A stretch of 6,874 nucleotides of DNA from an uncultured bacterium. GTDB taxonomy: Bacteria > Patescibacteriota > Saccharimonadia > Saccharimonadales > Saccharimonadaceae. Both the position numbers and the translations under genes were made by a program. The stretch lies in contig CALHCA010000113.1 of assembly GCA_937930585.1 (NCBI GenBank), forward strand, positions 1-6,874, written 5' to 3'. Below, in pieces: positions 5,759 through 6,874 of this stretch (positions within the stretch are counted from its first letter, which is position 1; each line of letters starts with the position of its first letter). The notes under the pieces are model-generated. The model saw only the letters and a list, made by a program, of their open reading frames with translations, had not been told where the DNA came from and did not search any database.

Positions 5759-5766
5759 GAGGAAAA

Positions 5767-6874
5767 ATGAAATTTCAAGCAAATTCAAGAAGACGAGCAA
5801 AAGAATATGAAGCTGATGTTTTGGCACGGTGGAAAGCAGAAAAAACTTTCGAGCAATCAATCGAAAACCGTAGCGAGGATAACACTTTTGTGTTTTATGA
5901 TGGCCCTCCATTCATTACTGGTGTGCCACACCACGGAACACTTCTTAGCTCAATTGTAAAAGATGCTGTTCCGCGCTACCAAACGATGCTCGGCAAAAGA
6001 GTTGAACGCCGTTGGGGTTGGGATACGCACGGTTTGCCAGCTGAAAACTTTGTCGAGAAAAAGCTCGGTATCACTTCTCGACACGAAGTTGGTGAAAAAA
6101 TTTCGCTCGCCGAATATATCACGACCGCGCGCGAAAGTATGGTTTCTAATGCCGCTCTTTGGGAAAATACGATTGACCGCATTGGCCGCTGGGTTGAATT
6201 TAAAAATGCCTACAAAACGATGGATAAAGATTTTATGGAAAGCGTTTGGTGGGCGTTTAAAACTCTTTATGAAAAGGGTAAAATTTACGAAGGCGAACGC
6301 GTTTTGATGTATGACACGGCGTGGGCAACTCCACTTTCGAAAAGTGAAGTCACAATGGATAACGACGCATATAAAACCGTAACCGACCCAAGTGTTTTTG
6401 TGAAATTCTGGTTGAAAGATTTCGAAGATGCAGAAGGCTCAAAAGATAAAACTGCAATGCTTGCCTGGACAACGACTCCTTGGACTTTGCCGGCCAATAT
6501 GGGGCTATTCGTTAACCCTGAAATTACTTACGCAAAAGTTAAAGTTGGTGATGAATTCTTTATTCTAGCAAAAGATTTACTCGAAAAAGTTTTTGTTGAC
6601 GAGAAAAAGCAACCGATTCCTTTCGAAATTGTTAATTTGATCGATGGCGCGGAATTGGTTGGTTTGAGTTACGAACCACTTTTCGAAGATTCAAAATATT
6701 CTGGCGAAGGTGAAGAGAACGCTTATAAAGTCTGGGGTGCAGATTATGTTTCTCTTGAGAGCGGAACGGGAATTGTTCACTCCGCACCAGCTTATGGTGA
6801 AGAAGACTTCAACTTTGGCAAAAAATATGGAATTCCAGTTTTTCACGTTCTTGATGAATATGGAAAATACCTTC
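5767..6874 (+). CDS. ileS: Isoleucyl-tRNA synthetase, N-terminal part (runs off the window)
   Basis: Class I synthetase that attaches isoleucine to tRNA-Ile. The open frame of 369 codons continues past the right edge; full-length family members have around 1,000 residues. It has the nucleotide-binding start FVFYDGPPFITGVPHHGTLL (41-60), the signature GWDTHGLPAE (84-93), and parts of the CP1 editing domain: WTTTPWTLPAN (234-244) and GTGIVHSAPAYGEEDF (333-348) with D347, the conserved editing aspartate. The style is that of the eukaryote-like type 2 IleRS. The HIGH motif reads H55-H-G-T58, so its last histidine is threonine. GWDTHGLP has T where C is common, and no cysteine occurs in the part seen. 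The start is supported by AGGAGG (5757-5762), which overlaps the stop of the nuclease-like gene. The zinc-binding C-terminal part and KMSKS motif lie outside the window. Isoleucine T-box control is inferred from the leader about 960 bases upstream. Confidence 0.95.
   Translation, partial: MKFQANSRRRAKEYEADVLARWKAEKTFEQSIENRSEDNTFVFYDGPPFITGVPHHGTLLSSIVKDAVPRYQTMLGKRVERRWGWDTHGLPAENFVEKKLGITSRHEVGEKISLAEYITTARESMVSNAALWENTIDRIGRWVEFKNAYKTMDKDFMESVWWAFKTLYEKGKIYEGERVLMYDTAWATPLSKSEVTMDNDAYKTVTDPSVFVKFWLKDFEDAEGSKDKTAMLAWTTTPWTLPANMGLFVNPEITYAKVKVGDEFFILAKDLLEKVFVDEKKQPIPFEIVNLIDGAELVGLSYEPLFEDSKYSGEGEENAYKVWGADYVSLESGTGIVHSAPAYGEEDFNFGKKYGIPVFHVLDEYGKYL

Noticed and set aside
5963..6497. Open frames of 114, 68 and 70 codons within ileS
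   Set aside because: The real frame runs uninterrupted from 5767 to the window end with IleRS motifs; these are other-frame shadows.
1..6874. Alternative genetic code (UGA as glycine), CRISPR array or insertion sequence
   Set aside because: No in-frame TGA in any real gene, no spaced short repeats, and no transposase or terminal repeats with target duplications were found.

Overview
The window looks like a piece of a small, AT-rich genome of the Candidate Phyla Radiation (Patescibacteria), most likely a Saccharibacteria (TM7)-type organism. This assignment is an inference. It rests on the compact ftsA-ftsZ-nrdR-like gene order, the sequence style of FtsA, FtsZ and IleRS, near-total absence of cysteine, and very short intergenic gaps. 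All six stop codons seen are TAA (five) or TAG (one), and no in-frame TGA occurs in the reading frames. That fits the standard code and argues against the UGA-glycine code of Gracilibacteria and Absconditabacteria.

Layout: (1) 12-875, a cation diffusion facilitator (metal efflux) membrane protein whose frame stays open to the left window edge. (2) 888-1175, a strong promoter, tRNA-Thr(UGU), tRNA-Tyr(GUA), both with encoded CCA ends, then a hairpin terminator. (3) 1237-4460, a cell-division transcription unit: a promoter placed so that ftsA is probably translated from a leaderless mRNA, then ftsA, ftsZ (with an extra extended -10 promoter and its own ribosome binding site), an NrdR-like ATP-cone protein that has lost all four zinc-binding cysteines, and a small thioredoxin-fold protein that lacks the CxxC motif, closed by a terminator that overlaps the last stop codon. 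(4) 4461-4576, a non-coding spacer with inverted repeats. (5) 4577-6874, a promoter, an isoleucine-specific T-box riboswitch with an ultrashort Stem I, a PD-(D/E)XK/DUF5655 nuclease-like gene, and ileS, which runs off the right edge.

The most noteworthy structure is the T-box. It has an ATC specifier in a very short Stem I, a Stem II, a IIA/B-like pseudoknot, a textbook antisequestrator with a 7-nt TGGTATC bulge, and a 13-bp helix that hides an 8-nt Shine-Dalgarno sequence (GAGGTGAT). Such leaders normally sit directly in front of ileS. Here a nuclease-like gene lies between the riboswitch and ileS, no usual start codon follows the masked Shine-Dalgarno at normal distance, and both the nuclease-like gene and ileS have their own ribosome binding sites. 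This suggests that the gene was inserted between switch and target and may now be under amino-acid-starvation control.

Other points worth a second look are the cysteine-free NrdR and thioredoxin relatives in the division operon, the HHGT form of the IleRS HIGH motif, and about 3 cysteines in about 2,000 encoded residues.
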